Part shown: piece after piece, positions 1 through 7,521 of the stretch | Layout: every line of letters begins with the position of its first letter | Numbering within the stretch: position 1 is the first letter of the stretch | IMG/VR virus record: IMGVR_UViG_3300025168_000716 | Span: 1 to 22,944 of that record | Reading direction: 5' to 3' (one strand) | Source of the DNA: a virus | Length of the DNA stretch: 22,944 nucleotides | The notes under the pieces: model-generated | Seen by the model: the letters and a program-made list of their open reading frames with translations, nothing else | Databases searched by the model: none | Told to the model about the DNA's origin: nothing | Translations under genes and position numbers: made by a program

Positions 1-185
1 ACCAGCTCGCTAACAACGATGCTCTGTTTGGTGACTTCTCCATGATGATCATGGGCATGTGGTCTGGCCTCGACCTGACGGTTGATCCTTACGCTGGCGC
101 AACTGCTGGCACTGTTCGGATCATTGCGCTCCAGGATCTTGACATCGCAGTCAAGCAAGCTGGCGCATTCTGCCTTGGCACCTGA
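1..185 (+). CDS. Major capsid protein, HK97-like (C-terminal end only)
   Basis: Only the last 60 residues are present; the gene enters from the left edge, with the first whole codon at base 3 and TGA at 183-185. The visible tail contains GMWSGLDLTVDPY followed by GATAGTVRIIALQDLDIAV. This matches the conserved C-terminal part of HK97-fold major capsid proteins, where a 'DPYT...GTVRV..LQ..DVAV' strand forms the axial domain near the capsomer centre. The protein would build the icosahedral shell. Its position directly before small head and joining genes agrees with this. The missing N-terminal part (protease or scaffold region, E-loop) lies outside the window, so maturation type cannot be judged. 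Confidence 0.88.
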   Translation, partial: QLANNDALFGDFSMMIMGMWSGLDLTVDPYAGATAGTVRIIALQDLDIAVKQAGAFCLGT

Positions 186-217
186 TAACAGGTGACTTGT
201 TAAATCGTTTCTGACTC

Positions 218-448
218 ATGAAGATTGAAATTCTGAGACAGGTGATGATCTCCGGGGAGTCCGTTTCGGCGGGCTCCATTTTGGAGGTTGAGTACCAGCA
301 AGCTGCAACTTTGATCAACCTCGGCAAAGCTGTCGAGTTCAAGGGAGAAGTTGAGGCTTGTGAGGCTAAGCCTGCAGCCAAAGAAAAGCCTTCTGAAGAA
401 GAGGCTCCCAAGCCCAAGACCACAACTCGCAAGAGGACTAAGGAATGA
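218..448 (+). CDS. Small conserved head-region protein with acidic/basic tail
   Basis: This 76-residue protein begins with a beta-rich segment (MKIEILRQVMISGESVSAG...), where a 'G..V.AG..LEV....A..LI..GKAVE' pattern is visible to about residue 43. A low-complexity tail rich in Lys, Glu, Pro and Thr follows (residues 44-76, ending TTTRKRTKE). Short proteins of this pattern are common between the capsid and head-tail joining genes of siphoviruses; I associate them with the DUF7210-type family, from memory. The function is unknown. The stop overlaps the ATG of the next gene (ATGA), suggesting translational coupling. The start lacks a clear Shine-Dalgarno sequence. A role in capsid decoration or packaging is only inferred from position. 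Confidence 0.75.
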   Translation: MKIEILRQVMISGESVSAGSILEVEYQQAATLINLGKAVEFKGEVEACEAKPAAKEKPSEEEAPKPKTTTRKRTKE

Positions 449-825
449 GCATCGGCAACACTCGCAGAGCAACAACTCTGCTCACATTCGTCGCAAATGA
501 TGTGACGGCAGCAACAAAGACTGGATCGGTAGTCGATCTGGAAGACTATGAAGGAGACGTTGCTCTCGGCTTAGACGCTGAAGCAGGCGGCTCAGGCGTT
601 ACCTACGCGGTAAAGGTCACTGAGTGTGACACTAATAGCGGCACTTTTACTGACGTTGCTGGTGCCGCATTTACGACCACTGGCGCAAACGCTGCATTGG
701 TTGAACAACTGGTCTTCAACAGTGACAGTACCCAGCGATTTGTCCAATGCAAAGTGACAGTTGCAGGTGGAACAGGCACAGGCGCAGTTAGCGTCCTTGG
801 CCTTGCAGCCCCTAAGTACGGCTGA
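445..825 (+). CDS. Probable virion head protein (decoration/connector region)
   Basis: This 126-residue protein has no Lys/Arg-rich DNA-binding region. It is rich in Ala, Gly, Thr and Val with alternating beta-strand character (for example GVTYAVKVTECDTN and RFVQCKVTVAGGTGTG). The start overlaps the previous stop (ATGA) and AGAGG at 432-436 lies 8 nt upstream, a good ribosome binding site. Location between capsid and joining genes, plus the all-beta composition, suggests a capsid-associated structural protein such as a decoration protein. I do not recognise a specific domain. Two cysteines are present (in TECDT and VQCKV). A strong terminator follows within 15 nt of the stop, so this gene ends a transcription unit. 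Confidence 0.75.
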   Translation: MSIGNTRRATTLLTFVANDVTAATKTGSVVDLEDYEGDVALGLDAEAGGSGVTYAVKVTECDTNSGTFTDVAGAAFTTTGANAALVEQLVFNSDSTQRFVQCKVTVAGGTGTGAVSVLGLAAPKYG

Positions 826-837
826 TTCGTTTCATAA

Positions 838-864
838 CCCCCGGTGATCCGGGGGTCTTTTTTT
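838..864 (+). terminator. Intrinsic terminator after the head genes
   Basis: CCCCCGG (838-844) and CCGGGGG (849-855) form a perfect 7-bp GC stem with a TGAT loop, followed by TCTTTTTTT to 864. This is a textbook Rho-independent terminator. The ATG of the next gene begins at the very next base (865), so the terminator occupies the whole region where a ribosome binding site would sit. Confidence 0.92.
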
Positions 865-1155
865 ATGGCACTTGCCTTCACCGAAGACTTAAACGCTTTC
901 TTTGACACGCCTGGCTTTACGGTTCCAGTCGTTCAAGGATCAACAACAAGTGTTGGCTACTTTGAATCGCCCAATGAAATTATTGCTGATGGAGTTGTGC
1001 TGACCACTGATTACGCAGTTGTGGTCAAGACTTCTGATTTCTCAACCGTCTCAAGAGGAGATGCAATGACTGTTGAGGGCGTGGCTTATACGGTGCGCGA
1101 GCCAATGCTGCTTGACGATGGCAAGATTATGCGTGTGATGCTAATGAAGGATTAA
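865..1155 (+). CDS. Head-tail joining protein (lambda FII-like)
   Basis: The protein has 96 residues, starting MALAFTEDLNAFFDTPGF. The layout matches small head-completion proteins of the lambda gpFII type: an N-terminal segment with a short beta hairpin (FTVPVVQGSTTSVGYFESP), then 'VVVKTSDFSTVSRGDAMTVEG.AYTVREP'. The 'V.RGD.. .V.G..Y.VRE' pattern is characteristic, in my experience, of this family. It would seal the filled head and form the interface to the tail. The frame also stays open to a GTG at 844, but that codon lies inside the terminator stem and would add only seven unnatural residues, so ATG 865 is preferred. There is no Shine-Dalgarno sequence, because poly-T directly precedes the start. 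Confidence 0.8.
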   Translation: MALAFTEDLNAFFDTPGFTVPVVQGSTTSVGYFESPNEIIADGVVLTTDYAVVVKTSDFSTVSRGDAMTVEGVAYTVREPMLLDDGKIMRVMLMKD

Positions 1156-1159
1156 TTCG

Positions 1160-1585
1160 ATGACAACAAAACGCGAAAACATTCTTGCTGCCATCACCAC
1201 GGCTTTAGCCGGGACAACGGGTGTTGGCACGAGGATTTACAGAAGTCGTGCAGAACCAATGAGCAGGGGCGAATCCCCCGCAATCATTATTGAGCCTGTA
1301 TCTGATACTCCAGTCCAGAACACAAGTCTGCCAACACTGGACTGGACTCTTCGCATCAGGATTGTTGTTATCGAACGAGCAACAGTGCCCGACCAAGCGG
1401 CTGATGACACTATTGAATCTTTGCACGCCAAGATAATGTCTGATTTGACGTTGGGCGGATATGCGATTGATGTACAGCCAGCCCAAACGAGCTATCAGTT
1501 AATTGAGGCTGACCAGCCAGCGGGGATCATCTCATGCGAATTTGACGTTCGATATCGCACTCAAGTTGCTGATTTAACTCAATAG
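1160..1585 (+). CDS. Tail terminator / tail completion protein
   Basis: This 141-residue protein starts MTTKRENILAAITTALAG, four bases after the previous stop. An N-terminal amphipathic helix is followed by a beta sheet (SPAIIIEPVSD, WTLRIRIVVIERA) and a helix with HAKIMSD, ending in a strand (IISCEFDVRYRTQ). This alpha/beta plan and length fit lambda gpU-like and HK97 gp10-like tail terminators, which cap the growing tail tube and dock to the head. Position between the FII-like gene and the tail tube gene is the expected one. The family assignment is by pattern and context. No Shine-Dalgarno sequence is seen upstream. Confidence 0.75.
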   Translation: MTTKRENILAAITTALAGTTGVGTRIYRSRAEPMSRGESPAIIIEPVSDTPVQNTSLPTLDWTLRIRIVVIERATVPDQAADDTIESLHAKIMSDLTLGGYAIDVQPAQTSYQLIEADQPAGIISCEFDVRYRTQVADLTQ

Positions 1586-1629
1586 TTCAGGCGAGCTACT
1601 CTTAAACCTAACCAGCTCCTCCATTTACC

Positions 1630-1869
1630 ATGTCAGATGAACACAGTGGTCAAGGCGGGAGCTACCTGCTGGATCCCGAAACAGGCGTTCGCACTTTAAT
1701 TATGCGTACGCTGCCACCACAACCATCCCAGGGAACATCCGATGGCACTGCTACTGAGAAAGCGCCTGATTCTGATCGAGACGGAGTCGACTTACGGAAC
1801 GGATCCAACACCGACCGGAGCCGACGCAGTTCTCGTAAGGGAACTAAGCATCACTCCACAATCAAGTGA
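1630..1869 (+). CDS. Small overlapping ORF, possible minor structural protein
   Basis: This 79-codon frame starts MSDEHSGQGGSYLLDPETG and its first ~37 residues look like real protein; short 'GQGGSY..DP.TG.R.L..RT' peptides occur in other phages near tail genes, as I recall. The last ~42 residues are read from the start of the tail tube gene in another frame and look like shadow coding (Arg/Ser-rich). A 128-nt overlap is large for this compact genome, but no earlier stop exists in the frame. The tail tube frame lies +1 relative to this one, so an N-terminal extension made by frameshifting is formally possible, although the tube gene has its own good ribosome binding site. Function is unknown. 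Confidence 0.5.
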   Translation: MSDEHSGQGGSYLLDPETGVRTLIMRTLPPQPSQGTSDGTATEKAPDSDRDGVDLRNGSNTDRSRRSSRKGTKHHSTIK

Positions 1870-2680
1870 TACCGTCAGCCGTGAGTTGATTCGTCCTTAT
1901 TTGGGTTCTTCTCAGCTTTTGCTGGCGAACACAAAGGTTGAATGCTCTTTCAGTGTTGAGTTGGCAGGATCAGGCACCGCGGGCACGGCTCCTCAATATG
2001 GCAAAGCAATTCAAGCTTGCGGGTTGAGTGAGACCATTTCGGCTAACACTTCAGTCAAGTACGAGCCTGAGTCCAGCGGTTTCAACAGTGTCACCATCCA
2101 CTACAACATTGACGGTGTTCGTCACAAGGTCACTGGTTGCAGGGGCACATTCACGTTGAATGCAACTGTTGGGGAGATCCCATCACTGGACTTCACGTTC
2201 ACTGGTATTTACAACGCTCCTGACGACACTGCGTTGCCAACGCCCACCTATGCCAATCAAGATGATCCCTTGATCTTCAAGAATGGCAATACAAGCAGCT
2301 TTGCTTTGCTTTCGTATGCAGGGGCTTTGCAGTCCTTCAGCCTAGAGCTAGGTACTGAAGTGGCATATCGCGAATTTGTAGGAGGAGCAAAAGAGGTGCT
2401 AATTACTGATCGTTCTGTATCAGGTTCGGTCTCTATCGAGGCAGTCACGATTGCCACGAAGGACTTCTTTGCTGCTGCAGTTGATGACGACGCAGCTTTA
2501 GGTAACCTTCAGTTTACTCATGGTTCTGCCGCTGGAAACATTGTTCAGTTCACCTCTTCAAAGGTAGACATTGGCGATGTGTCCTATGGGGACCAAGACG
2601 GGATTGCAATGCTTGAAATTCCGTATGTTTGCGTGCCTGATTCTGCCGCTAACGCTGAGTTTGATTTGATCTACACCTGA
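1742..2680 (+). CDS. Major tail tube protein
   Basis: The 312-residue protein begins MALLLRKRLILIETESTYGT. The N-terminal pattern '(L)RKR.ILIE.ES.YGTD..PTGA.AVLVRELSITPQ' is typical of long siphovirus tail tube proteins. The remainder is beta-rich with an internal repeat-like plan: a 'VTGCRGTFTLNATVGEIPSLDFTFTG' strand pair near residues 133-158 and a C-terminal IPYVCVPDS strand. Hexamer rings of this protein would form the tail tube. An AGGGA at 1730-1734 lies 7 nt before the ATG, which supports this start. The gene sits after the tail terminator and before the chaperones, as in lambda (gene V position). A strong terminator follows the stop. Confidence 0.88.
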   Translation: MALLLRKRLILIETESTYGTDPTPTGADAVLVRELSITPQSSDTVSRELIRPYLGSSQLLLANTKVECSFSVELAGSGTAGTAPQYGKAIQACGLSETISANTSVKYEPESSGFNSVTIHYNIDGVRHKVTGCRGTFTLNATVGEIPSLDFTFTGIYNAPDDTALPTPTYANQDDPLIFKNGNTSSFALLSYAGALQSFSLELGTEVAYREFVGGAKEVLITDRSVSGSVSIEAVTIATKDFFAAAVDDDAALGNLQFTHGSAAGNIVQFTSSKVDIGDVSYGDQDGIAMLEIPYVCVPDSAANAEFDLIYT

Positions 2681-2700
2681 TCAGTTCAGTCTGTGTCTTT

Positions 2701-2727
2701 GGGAGCCTTTTCAGGCTCCCTTTTTTT
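2701..2727 (+). terminator. Intrinsic terminator after tail tube gene
   Basis: GGGAGCC (2701-2707) pairs perfectly with GGCTCCC (2714-2720) across a six-base loop and is followed by seven T residues. Termination here would separate the highly expressed capsid/tube block from the low-copy tail assembly genes, a common arrangement. Confidence 0.93.
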
Positions 2728-2750
2728 GTGTAAGCTAATTCTGCTTACGC
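2728..2750. repeat. Second hairpin just after the terminator
   Basis: GTGTAAGC (2728-2735) faces GCTTACGC (2743-2750) with a seven-base loop; seven pairs are Watson-Crick and one is G-T. No T-tract follows, so it is not a classic terminator. It ends ten bases before the GTG start of the tail chaperone gene and could affect initiation there, act as an operator-like palindrome, or protect an mRNA end. Confidence 0.6.
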
Positions 2751-2759
2751 ATTTACCTA

Positions 2760-3092
2760 GTGGCTTTCGTACGTAAAAAGGTCAAAACTTTCAAGTGGCC
2801 CGTTGAGGTAACAGAACCAAGTGAAGATCGTCCAGGCGAATTTGATAAGTTTGAATTTATTGCTCTTTTCAAAAGAGTGAAGCTTTCTGAACTTAACTCG
2901 TTGGGCGAGGATTCTGGCTTGCCATTGTTGAAGAAAGTGATGGTCGGCTGGGAAGGTATTCAAGATGAATCTGGCAAGACCATCCCTTTCTCGACCAAGG
3001 AGCTGGAATCTTTTTCTGATGATGTCGATTGGGTGAAAGCTGTTCTTGCGGCTTACACCAAAACCTATGAGGGAGCAGAGTCGGGAAACTAA
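2760..3092 (+). CDS. Tail assembly chaperone, short form (lambda G-like)
   Basis: The 110-residue protein starts at GTG (MAFVRKKVKTFKWPVEVTEP). It shows a strand-rich N-terminus, then FIALFKRVKLSELNSL and a C-terminal half with DDVDWVKAVLAAYTKTY. This is the usual layout of siphovirus tail chaperones, which coat the tape measure protein and bring in tail tube subunits before assembly. Position just before the tape measure gene and the presence of a frameshift site at its end make the assignment strong. The frame stops at TAA 3090-3092, directly after the slippery heptamer. No Shine-Dalgarno sequence is obvious; a hairpin at 2728-2750 sits immediately upstream. Confidence 0.88.
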   Translation: MAFVRKKVKTFKWPVEVTEPSEDRPGEFDKFEFIALFKRVKLSELNSLGEDSGLPLLKKVMVGWEGIQDESGKTIPFSTKELESFSDDVDWVKAVLAAYTKTYEGAESGN

Positions 3093-3445
3093 GAGAGGCT
3101 GCGATTTATTGGGCGTCCGGCGGCAAACAAGTCGAGGATAAGTCCAGTGATGATGCAGCTGCTTTTGGAATAAGTCTGCCAAAGCCGAAGGCAAAGGAGT
3201 CTACGGATTTTGAGGTTTGGGAGGAGAACTGGGATGCAGTCCTCATGTTCCTCCGACTGCAGACCCAGTGGCAGGTTTCGATGAGTGGATATGTCGGTTT
3301 GAAGTATGAGGTGCTGCTAGGTTCCGAAGGCTTGTTTGGCCTCTACAATGTGGAGGATCGTAGAGACATGCTCGAGCGCCTCCAGATAATGGAGGCGGCA
3401 GCCCTAACGGAACTGAGGAAACGCTCTGATGGCAAAGGCAATTGA
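2760..3445 (+). CDS. Tail assembly chaperone, frameshifted long form (lambda GT-like)
   Basis: Slippage at GGGAAAC (3083-3089) would join the 110 residues of the short chaperone to a T domain read from CTA at 3089 to TGA at 3443-3445, giving about 228 residues. The T part begins LREAAIYWASGGKQVEDK and contains a Trp-rich middle (EVWEENWDAVLMFLRLQTQW) and a helical end. It has no start codon or ribosome binding site of its own near its beginning; the first ATG is at 3245. In lambda the T domain recruits tail tube subunits while the G part holds the tape measure. The C-terminal end overlaps the tape measure start by 17 nt. The protein is inferred from sequence signals, not shown. Confidence 0.85.
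3070..3089 (+). promoter_or_regulatory. Programmed -1 frameshift site for the G/GT chaperones
   Basis: The zero-frame codons at the end of the short chaperone are TCG GGA AAC TAA, which give a perfect X_XXY_YYZ heptamer, G_GGA_AAC, at 3083-3089. This is one base different from the lambda site (GGGAAAG). An internal AGGGAG at 3070-3075 lies 7 nt upstream, the kind of Shine-Dalgarno element known to stimulate -1 slippage in dnaX. In the -1 frame, the last stop is TGA at 3068-3070 and the frame is then open to 3445, so the shift must occur between 3071 and 3092, exactly where the heptamer lies. I see no convincing downstream pseudoknot by eye. Confidence 0.9.
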
Positions 3446-6400
3446 AACTCTTTCCATCAAGCTGGATTTCAAGGCGGGATCTGGCTCTCGGCAGATAATT
3501 GACAAGATTGGAAATTCAATAAAAAATTTAAAAGTAACAGCAGGCCAGACCGCTCCTTCCATAGAGAAAGTAAGAAGATCAATAAATGACTTTGCAAAAC
3601 AAGGCAATAGGAGCATTAGCACTATTGACGGGCAAGTAACAGCTTTAAGGGCGTTAAGAAGAGAAGCAGATATTAATAGCAAGGAGTTCAAAGAGCTAAC
3701 TGCTGACATTGGGAAATATGAAAAGCAGCTAACTAAGGCTCAAGGCCGCAAAGGCGGTGGTGGTGGAGCCCGTCAAGCAACACAGGTGGCTGGCGCGGTT
3801 ATTTCTGGCGGCATTTTTGGTGGGCCTGAAGGTGCGATTGGTGGCGCACTAGGTGCGTTTGGTGGTGTCCAGGGAGCTTTTGCAGGCGCCGCAATCGGCG
3901 CTCAAGTTGGTGGCATCAGGAAGGCTATTGGTGGTGCAGCTGATTATGCAGCTGATATTGAGAAGCTTAAAATTGCATTGGAAGGTGTTTCAAGAGTTGA
4001 GGGCAACGCTTCAGCAAGTCAAGCTAATTTCGCTAGTGCTTTGGATGCGGCGCGGGATGCTACTGAAAGGTTCAATGTCCCTCAAAGAGATGCAGTCCGA
4101 GGAGTAACTCGATTGACTGCGGCCGTAACTGGCGCTGGCGGACCCATTGCAGATGCTGAGACAACCTTTAAAAACGTTACTGCGGCAATTAAGGCCACTG
4201 GCGGCAGCACTGAGGACGTGAAGGGTGCTATCACGGCGATGGTTCAAGTCTTCTCCAAAGGCAAGGTTTCTGCAGAAGAACTTTCTGGGCAACTGGGCGA
4301 GCGCCTCCCAGGTGCCGTGACGATGTTCGCGAAGGCGAACGAAATGACTCTGCCTGAGCTACAGAAGAATTTAAAGGCTGGAACGGTTGGGTTGAATGAG
4401 TTAATGAATTTTATTGTTGAGTTGGGAGACACTTATTCTGGCACTGCTTCTAAAATTGCTAATTCAAACGCAGAAGCTGGCGCACGATTGGCTGTTGCGG
4501 TCCAAGACATGCAAGCCGAAATTGGAACTGCCTTGATTCCGATTGGAGCGCAGTTTCAGAATGCATTCGCTGCATTTATAAAAGAAATAACTCCGTTTTT
4601 AACAGCAAATGTTCCTAAAATAGCCAATTTATTCCTTGCTCTTGCGAAAAATTTAGACACTCTTGTTGTAGCGGCAACGACTGCTTTCGCTGTGTTCGCT
4701 GCAGCAAAAATTGCTGCGATTGTTGCAAGCCTTAAGGGCATAAGAGCGACCTTAATTCTTATCAAAGGGGAGTTAATTGCAACCGCTCTAGCCAATCCAT
4801 TCACGGCACTTGCAGTGGGGGCTGGAATACTTGCTGGCGCTATTTTTAACGCCTCCAAAGAACAACAAAGATTTAATGACTTGCTCAAGAAAGGCAGTGT
4901 TGCTGAGGTGACTGCAAGCTTATTAAAAATAGAGAATGAACGAGATGAGGCGATAAAAAGTCTTATTGAAGCTCAGAAGAAAGTTCCAAAAAGAAGTAAA
5001 CTCGAAAAGGACACCATTCCAGCTCGCAGTGACTTTGGGGTTGATGTAGCGCAAAACGAAGTCGACAGATTGAATGAAAAAGTCGATCGCCTTAGAACAA
5101 AATTAAATCAAATTACTGACACTGACCCTAGTCAAGGTGCTGCTGAAGGGTATTTGACTGGTCCATTTGAGCGTTTTGATTACGGTGCCCCTACGGCTGA
5201 ATCAGGCACAGGCGGCACAGGCAGTCGCACCACCACCGACAAGACTCAAGGTCGTATCGACAGAGCGAACGACATTGTTCGCAAGTTGCAAGATCAGCTC
5301 GGCATACAAAAGCAGCAAAGTGATATTGGCAAGTTAATAGCAAGACAAGCGAAAGAAAGGAGCGACCTTGAGGCTCAATTTATTAGCATCCAGAAAGAAG
5401 GACAGATCGAAGCGGTTACTCAGGCAAACATTAAAGCGCAAGGTTTACTTGACGAAAGGCAAGCGTTAGCACTGTCTGAGCGCACCAACGAGATAATAGC
5501 GAAAGCAACAAAACCAATTGAAGAGATCACTAAAGGTATTCAAGAAAAGGTTCGTTTGGATAAGGAATATGCACGATTGATCGCCGAGGGTGTCAATCCG
5601 GAGCTAGCCAAGCAGCTCATGCAAATAGAGAAACTATTTTCGTCTTCTGAGAAGATGCTTGATATAGAAATTGAGCTTTTAAAAAATGCAATAAGCAAGT
5701 CAGAGAAAGAAGAGCAGACCGCACAAAGCTTGGTAAATCAAGTTAAGATGAGGGAAGAATTGAAGGCGTTGGAGGAAGGCAAAGAAAGCCTTTCTGGATC
5801 TAAAGATAAAGCAGTAGGAGCGGCAAAAGAAGGCTCGAGAGAACCAACTTTCGCGGAACAGATTGGGAAAGACGCTGCTGATGCGGAGCTGGCTTTAAAG
5901 AAACTGGTCAATCCAGCAAATCAAGTGAAGTTAGCGGCTGGCGCAATTGGTGACGCTTTCTCTGATTCATTCATGAAAGTAGTCACGGGCAAGGCAAGCG
6001 CTCAAGAAGCTTTAAGTAGCTTCTTCCAGACGGTGGCTAATCACTTCTTGGATATGGCCAAGCAAATTATTGCCAAGCAGTTAGTAATGATCACTTATCA
6101 AACGATATTAAAAGCACTAGGCGCGGTTGCTGGTGCTTCTGGTGGTGGCGGGGGTGGTGCTGTAGAGGCAGCAAGCAAGCAGGGCACATTGACAACTGGT
6201 CCGCTACCTGATCTTGGTTCTGGTCCTGGCTTTGCTGATCCCAAAATGTTCTTGCCAGGCGGCAAACTGGGCAGAGCAAATGGAGGCCCAGTCTCAGGCG
6301 GTCAGCCTTATCTGGTTGGAGAGCGTGGCCCAGAGCTATTCGTTCCAGGGCAATCAGGCGGTGTCATGCGTAATGAGGACATGCGCTCCCTTATGGGTCG

Positions 6401-6614
6401 TTCTCCTGCTTCAGGCGGTGCAGCATCCATGAACTTCAGCTTCGAGACAACGAGTATTGGTGGAACGGAATACGTCAGCCGTGAGCAGCTTGAATCTGCA
6501 ATGGCAGTCACTCGTAAGCAAGCGTCTAATGACGGAGCAAAACGAGGTATGAACATGACCTTGGATAAGATGCAGAATAGTCCTAGAACTAGAACCCGGA
6601 TTGGTCTTCGCTGA
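3429..6614 (+). CDS. Tape measure protein
   Basis: At 1061 residues this is the longest gene of the core tail module before the hub. It has a helical N-terminus (residues 1-100), a very Gly-rich stretch (about 105-172), a conserved tape-measure domain with GQLGERLPGAVTMF near residue 287 and DTYSGTASKIANS, hydrophobic segments near 411-437 and 457-475, long charged coiled-coil regions (about 480-850), and a C-terminal GGPVSGGQPYLVGERGPELF motif (about 952-971) typical of the family. It sets tail length and is delivered through the tube during infection; hydrophobic segments may insert in the inner membrane. At the usual ~0.15 nm per residue the tail would be about 160 nm (inference). TGAGGA at 3414-3419 is the likely ribosome binding site. 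Confidence 0.95.
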   Translation: MAKAIETLSIKLDFKAGSGSRQIIDKIGNSIKNLKVTAGQTAPSIEKVRRSINDFAKQGNRSISTIDGQVTALRALRREADINSKEFKELTADIGKYEKQLTKAQGRKGGGGGARQATQVAGAVISGGIFGGPEGAIGGALGAFGGVQGAFAGAAIGAQVGGIRKAIGGAADYAADIEKLKIALEGVSRVEGNASASQANFASALDAARDATERFNVPQRDAVRGVTRLTAAVTGAGGPIADAETTFKNVTAAIKATGGSTEDVKGAITAMVQVFSKGKVSAEELSGQLGERLPGAVTMFAKANEMTLPELQKNLKAGTVGLNELMNFIVELGDTYSGTASKIANSNAEAGARLAVAVQDMQAEIGTALIPIGAQFQNAFAAFIKEITPFLTANVPKIANLFLALAKNLDTLVVAATTAFAVFAAAKIAAIVASLKGIRATLILIKGELIATALANPFTALAVGAGILAGAIFNASKEQQRFNDLLKKGSVAEVTASLLKIENERDEAIKSLIEAQKKVPKRSKLEKDTIPARSDFGVDVAQNEVDRLNEKVDRLRTKLNQITDTDPSQGAAEGYLTGPFERFDYGAPTAESGTGGTGSRTTTDKTQGRIDRANDIVRKLQDQLGIQKQQSDIGKLIARQAKERSDLEAQFISIQKEGQIEAVTQANIKAQGLLDERQALALSERTNEIIAKATKPIEEITKGIQEKVRLDKEYARLIAEGVNPELAKQLMQIEKLFSSSEKMLDIEIELLKNAISKSEKEEQTAQSLVNQVKMREELKALEEGKESLSGSKDKAVGAAKEGSREPTFAEQIGKDAADAELALKKLVNPANQVKLAAGAIGDAFSDSFMKVVTGKASAQEALSSFFQTVANHFLDMAKQIIAKQLVMITYQTILKALGAVAGASGGGGGGAVEAASKQGTLTTGPLPDLGSGPGFADPKMFLPGGKLGRANGGPVSGGQPYLVGERGPELFVPGQSGGVMRNEDMRSLMGRSPASGGAASMNFSFETTSIGGTEYVSREQLESAMAVTRKQASNDGAKRGMNMTLDKMQNSPRTRTRIGLR

Positions 6615-7036
6615 TGGCTAGTGCTTTCCCAAAGATGACACCGTCAGCGAGAAGCATGACGATGGGCGATTTGCCCAGCAAGACATACCGAGCAATGTCT
6701 GGTGCGACAGTACGTCGTGCTTTTGGCAACAAGAAGACACGATATATCTTGAAGCTACAGTTCCAAAATATTGGCGATGACAATGCGGTCCGCCTCAATG
6801 GCATAATAGAAGGTGGAACGGTATCTCAAATATTAAACCATTTTGATAGTGTTAATGGTACTTTTGACGGCTTTACCTTGTCAGATGAGGTTTTTCAGGG
6901 AATGGGAGGAACTTCTTCAGCGTATTTTACGGGGGCAGATGTAAGTTGGCGATACGCAAAACCCCCTGAAATTAAAAGCGTAAAAGCAGGGCTTAGTAAC
7001 GTTTCCGTTGAATTTGTAGGGGAGATTGACGCCTGA
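6614..7036 (+). CDS. Minor tail protein, lambda M-like position (distal tail)
   Basis: The 140-residue protein begins MASAFPKMTPSARSMTMGDL and overlaps the tape measure stop by one base (TGATG). The body is beta-rich: YILKLQFQNIGDDNAVRLNG, then GTFDGFTLSDEVFQGMG and a WRYAKPPEIKSV strand near the end, followed by VSVEFVGEI. Such 'phage minor tail' proteins with '.W.Y..PP.I.. ....V.V...G' ends sit right after the tape measure in lambda-like phages and form the start of the tip. Assignment rests on this pattern and on the conserved gene order. The stop is overlapped by the next start. Confidence 0.78.
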   Translation: MASAFPKMTPSARSMTMGDLPSKTYRAMSGATVRRAFGNKKTRYILKLQFQNIGDDNAVRLNGIIEGGTVSQILNHFDSVNGTFDGFTLSDEVFQGMGGTSSAYFTGADVSWRYAKPPEIKSVKAGLSNVSVEFVGEIDA

Positions 7037-7521
7037 TGTCTGAGAATCAAATCCGAATTTGCCAATTCTTCGAACTAGAAACAACTACAAAACCGACCGG
7101 TACACCACCGTATCGCTACCAAAATTATTTCATAAACGAGAAGAAAACGCTTGGTAGCTTCTCCTACAGCTTTGTCCCGTTCGAGATTGAAGGTGGTGTA
7201 TCTAGCTTGAATGCAGATAACCAGCAAGTCACGCTTCTTTTGCCTGCTTCTGAGTATGCAGTGCGGCTTGTAGAAGAAGGCGATGGCAATAGGCTGAGCA
7301 AGTTAGTTGTTTACACGAGATTTATTAATGCAGCCGGAGAAGTACAAAGTGGCGGGTTTGACGAGTATTACGTCGGGATTGGAGCGTCATTTAGTGATGA
7401 CACGATTGAGCTTCGCTTTCGTTCTGCCTTAGACGGTGTTGCAGCAGGCTTCCCAGCCCGCACCTTGACAGAAAGAAACGTGGGTATTTTGCCGCTTGAG
7501 TCGAACTTGTCATTGCGATGA
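7036..7521 (+). CDS. Minor tail protein, lambda L-like position
   Basis: This 161-residue protein starts MSENQIRICQFFELETTT, overlapping the previous stop by one base, with AGGGGAG at 7018-7024 about 11 nt upstream. It is mostly beta strand (FSYSFVPFEIEGGVSSLNAD, SKLVVYTRFINAAGE) and closes with an arginine-containing RTLTERNVGILPLESNLSLR segment. This end pattern and the neighbours (M-like before, NlpC-like after) match the L-position tip protein of lambda-like tails. Unlike lambda L, which carries an iron-sulfur cluster bound by C-terminal cysteines, only one cysteine is present here, near the N-terminus, so no cluster is expected. Confidence 0.72.
   Translation: MSENQIRICQFFELETTTKPTGTPPYRYQNYFINEKKTLGSFSYSFVPFEIEGGVSSLNADNQQVTLLLPASEYAVRLVEEGDGNRLSKLVVYTRFINAAGEVQSGGFDEYYVGIGASFSDDTIELRFRSALDGVAAGFPARTLTERNVGILPLESNLSLR

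Noticed and set aside
3245-3445. Separate 66-residue gene starting at ATG 3245
   Set aside because: The same frame is open from 3071 and joins the chaperone through the GGGAAAC site; it is the end of the GT fusion, not an independent gene.
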